Assembly (NCBI GenBank): GCA_949127645.1
Contig: CASBQM010000868.1
Location: 1 to 5,362 of the forward strand
Length of the DNA: 5,362 nt
Direction: 5' to 3'
Origin: Synechococcales cyanobacterium PMM_0036
Lineage (GTDB): Bacteria; Cyanobacteriota; Cyanobacteriia; Elainellales; Elainellaceae
Shown here: positions 4,152-5,362 of the stretch, one piece after another
How positions within the stretch are numbered: position 1 is the first letter of the stretch
How the letters are laid out: every line of letters begins with the position of its first letter
Program-made: the position numbers and the translations under genes
The notes under the pieces: model-generated
Told to the model about the DNA's origin: nothing
Databases searched by the model: none
What the model saw: only the letters and a program-made list of their open reading frames with translations

Positions 4152-5362
4152 ATGGCTGAACAGAAGTTTGAACAGAGTCCATTACAAGAGAATCAAACCC
4201 GCGAGAATCTGGCTTCAGGTATCTCCCTGAACCGACTAATGTCTCGTAAAAGTTGGCACATGGGTCGTCGGTTGGAGCGATCGCCTCAGCCAATTGAGGA
4301 AATTTCAGGCAATCCTTCGCCGGACAATCCTTCACTAGGCAATTCTTCGCCAGACAAGCTCTCACCCGATAAACTCTCACTCGACAAACCTCCATCTAGC
4401 AAGCCTCCGGTCGTTAAATCCAAGGCTTGGAATTGGTCGTTAGCTTGGCTAGCTATCTTAGGTGTTTTTGGTGGCATGGGCACCTCGGCGCTGCTGTGGC
4501 TAGTGACGCTACCGCCGCCTGTCAACTGCCAAAATCCTGCCATCACGCTAGATGGCGAACGGCTGTATTGCGCTCGGGAGGCAGCGCGATCGGGCGAGTT
4601 GCCAAAGCTGATTGCCGGACTCGATCTAGTCAAGTCGTGGGATGAAGACCATCCGTTGCAGGGAGAAGCCCAAAATCTGCGAGAAGAATGGTCGAAGCGT
4701 CTATACGTAATGGCTCGCAACAAAGTTGACCAGAGCGATATGAAGGGCGCAATGGCGATCATTAGCCATATTCCCAAAAACACAGAAATTTATGCCGATG
4801 TCCAGAAATCCGTAACGCGCTGGAAGAAGCAGTGGGCGGCAGGTGAAGCGATCGCTAACAAAGCGCTAGTCGCCATGAAGCAGCAGAAATGGGATGATGC
4901 CTACGCGCAGATCGCCATATTGAATGAGTCGAGCTACGACTACTGGCGGCTAAATCGAGCAGTTGCCCTGGCGCAGCAGATTGGAGCCGAAAAACAGGCG
5001 TGGCAAGTGCTAAACCAAGCTAAAAAGACGGTTGTTGATGGCTCACCCCATCAGCTCAGTCAGGCGATCGCTTTGGCGCAACAGGTTCCTCCCGCCACCT
5101 ATGCCCAGGCAGAAACCCACGCCCAGGTGCAGCAGTGGAGCCAAAAGCTTCTGGCAATGGGTATCGCCAAATGGAAGGAAGGCGACACCACCTCTGCGGC
5201 TACCTTGCTACGATTGCCTGACGACGCGATTTTGCTCCCAGAACTTGCACCAGAAATGACGGATCTCATGCAGTTTGCTGGAGCCTACCGACTGGCGGGC
5301 AGAATCAGCTCTCGCTGGCTGCCCTCGGTGGGGCAAATTTGGGATATGCAGGAGGCGATCGC
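4152..5362 (+). CDS. Membrane-anchored helical-repeat protein of unknown function (paralogue 2), 3' truncated by the window
   Basis: The frame from ATG 4152 stays open for 403 codons to the window edge with no stop. It repeats the layout of the gene upstream. The cytoplasmic N-terminus has WHMGRRL (35-41), then a Ser/Pro/Asp/Lys pentad linker (53-87). Lys residues precede one transmembrane helix (about 95-118) containing GGMGTSALLWL. C126 and C140 form the same C-x13-C pair, followed by ERLYCAREAARSG and helical repeats (for example DMKGAMAIISHIP and QLSQAIALAQQVP). By eye, identity to paralogue 1 is 40-50% over the first 130 residues after the membrane, nearly without gaps. Function is unknown; a periplasmic or lumenal scaffold or binding protein is plausible. 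No clear Shine-Dalgarno precedes ATG 4152. An in-frame GTG at 4137 is possible, and a stop at 4107 limits extension. Confidence 0.85.
   Translation, partial: MAEQKFEQSPLQENQTRENLASGISLNRLMSRKSWHMGRRLERSPQPIEEISGNPSPDNPSLGNSSPDKLSPDKLSLDKPPSSKPPVVKSKAWNWSLAWLAILGVFGGMGTSALLWLVTLPPPVNCQNPAITLDGERLYCAREAARSGELPKLIAGLDLVKSWDEDHPLQGEAQNLREEWSKRLYVMARNKVDQSDMKGAMAIISHIPKNTEIYADVQKSVTRWKKQWAAGEAIANKALVAMKQQKWDDAYAQIAILNESSYDYWRLNRAVALAQQIGAEKQAWQVLNQAKKTVVDGSPHQLSQAIALAQQVPPATYAQAETHAQVQQWSQKLLAMGIAKWKEGDTTSAATLLRLPDDAILLPELAPEMTDLMQFAGAYRLAGRISSRWLPSVGQIWDMQEAI
4308..4412 (+). repeat. In-frame 15-bp coding repeat, seven degenerate units
   Basis: Seven 15-bp units from 4308 encode GNPSP, DNPSL, GNSSP, DKLSP, DKLSL, DKPPS and SKPPV. 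They form the disordered linker between the WH motif and the membrane helix, the same place as the SVSEST repeat in paralogue 1 but unrelated in sequence. Confidence 0.85.

Noticed and set aside
4150..4783. Overlapping minus-strand ORFs (4150-4395 and 4286-4783)
   Set aside because: They are the reverse of the pentad-repeat linker and membrane region of paralogue 2, whose open frame and homology to paralogue 1 are decisive.

Overview
The window looks like cyanobacterial chromosome. The palindrome GCGATCGC (HIP1) occurs 14 times in 5.4 kb (at 509, 2339, 2399, 2771, 3203, 3368, 3552, 3584, 4076, 4094, 4277, 4848, 5064 and 5355), where chance predicts roughly one per 65 kb. The Fur-family regulator is also of the cyanobacterial PerR/FurC type.

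Layout. Bases 1-19 seem to be the first six codons of a minus-strand gene running off the left edge. They read V-K-L-A-V-Y behind a good ribosome site and resemble the N-terminus of ChlL, a subunit of dark-operative protochlorophyllide reductase. Bases 20-852 are an AT-rich divergent intergenic region without a convincing gene. It holds small dyads, two promoter-like sites and an 18-bp exact direct repeat, whose second copy overlaps the start of the next gene. Bases 853-1317 encode a Fur-family repressor, probably PerR (FurC), followed by a 3 x 19-bp tandem repeat and a strong intrinsic terminator (1418-1451).

The right-hand 3.8 kb carries two tandem paralogues on the + strand, 1598-3856 (complete, 752 aa) and 4152-5362 (open to the window edge, at least 403 aa). 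Each has a low-complexity cytoplasmic N-terminus with a short conserved WHxxRxL motif, one transmembrane helix, a C-x13-C pair just outside the membrane, and a long array of TPR-like helical repeats predicted to lie in the periplasm or thylakoid lumen. I do not know their function. They are separated by 295 bp of AT-rich dyads and a HIP1-containing tandem repeat.

How the parts relate. PerR would be a stand-alone peroxide- or metal-sensing repressor that is terminated before the paralogues, so no operon links them. An oxygen-sensitive ChlL reductase beside a peroxide regulator would be suggestive, but the ChlL call rests on six codons. The most interesting parts are the paralogous membrane-anchored repeat proteins and the repeat-rich perR leader.
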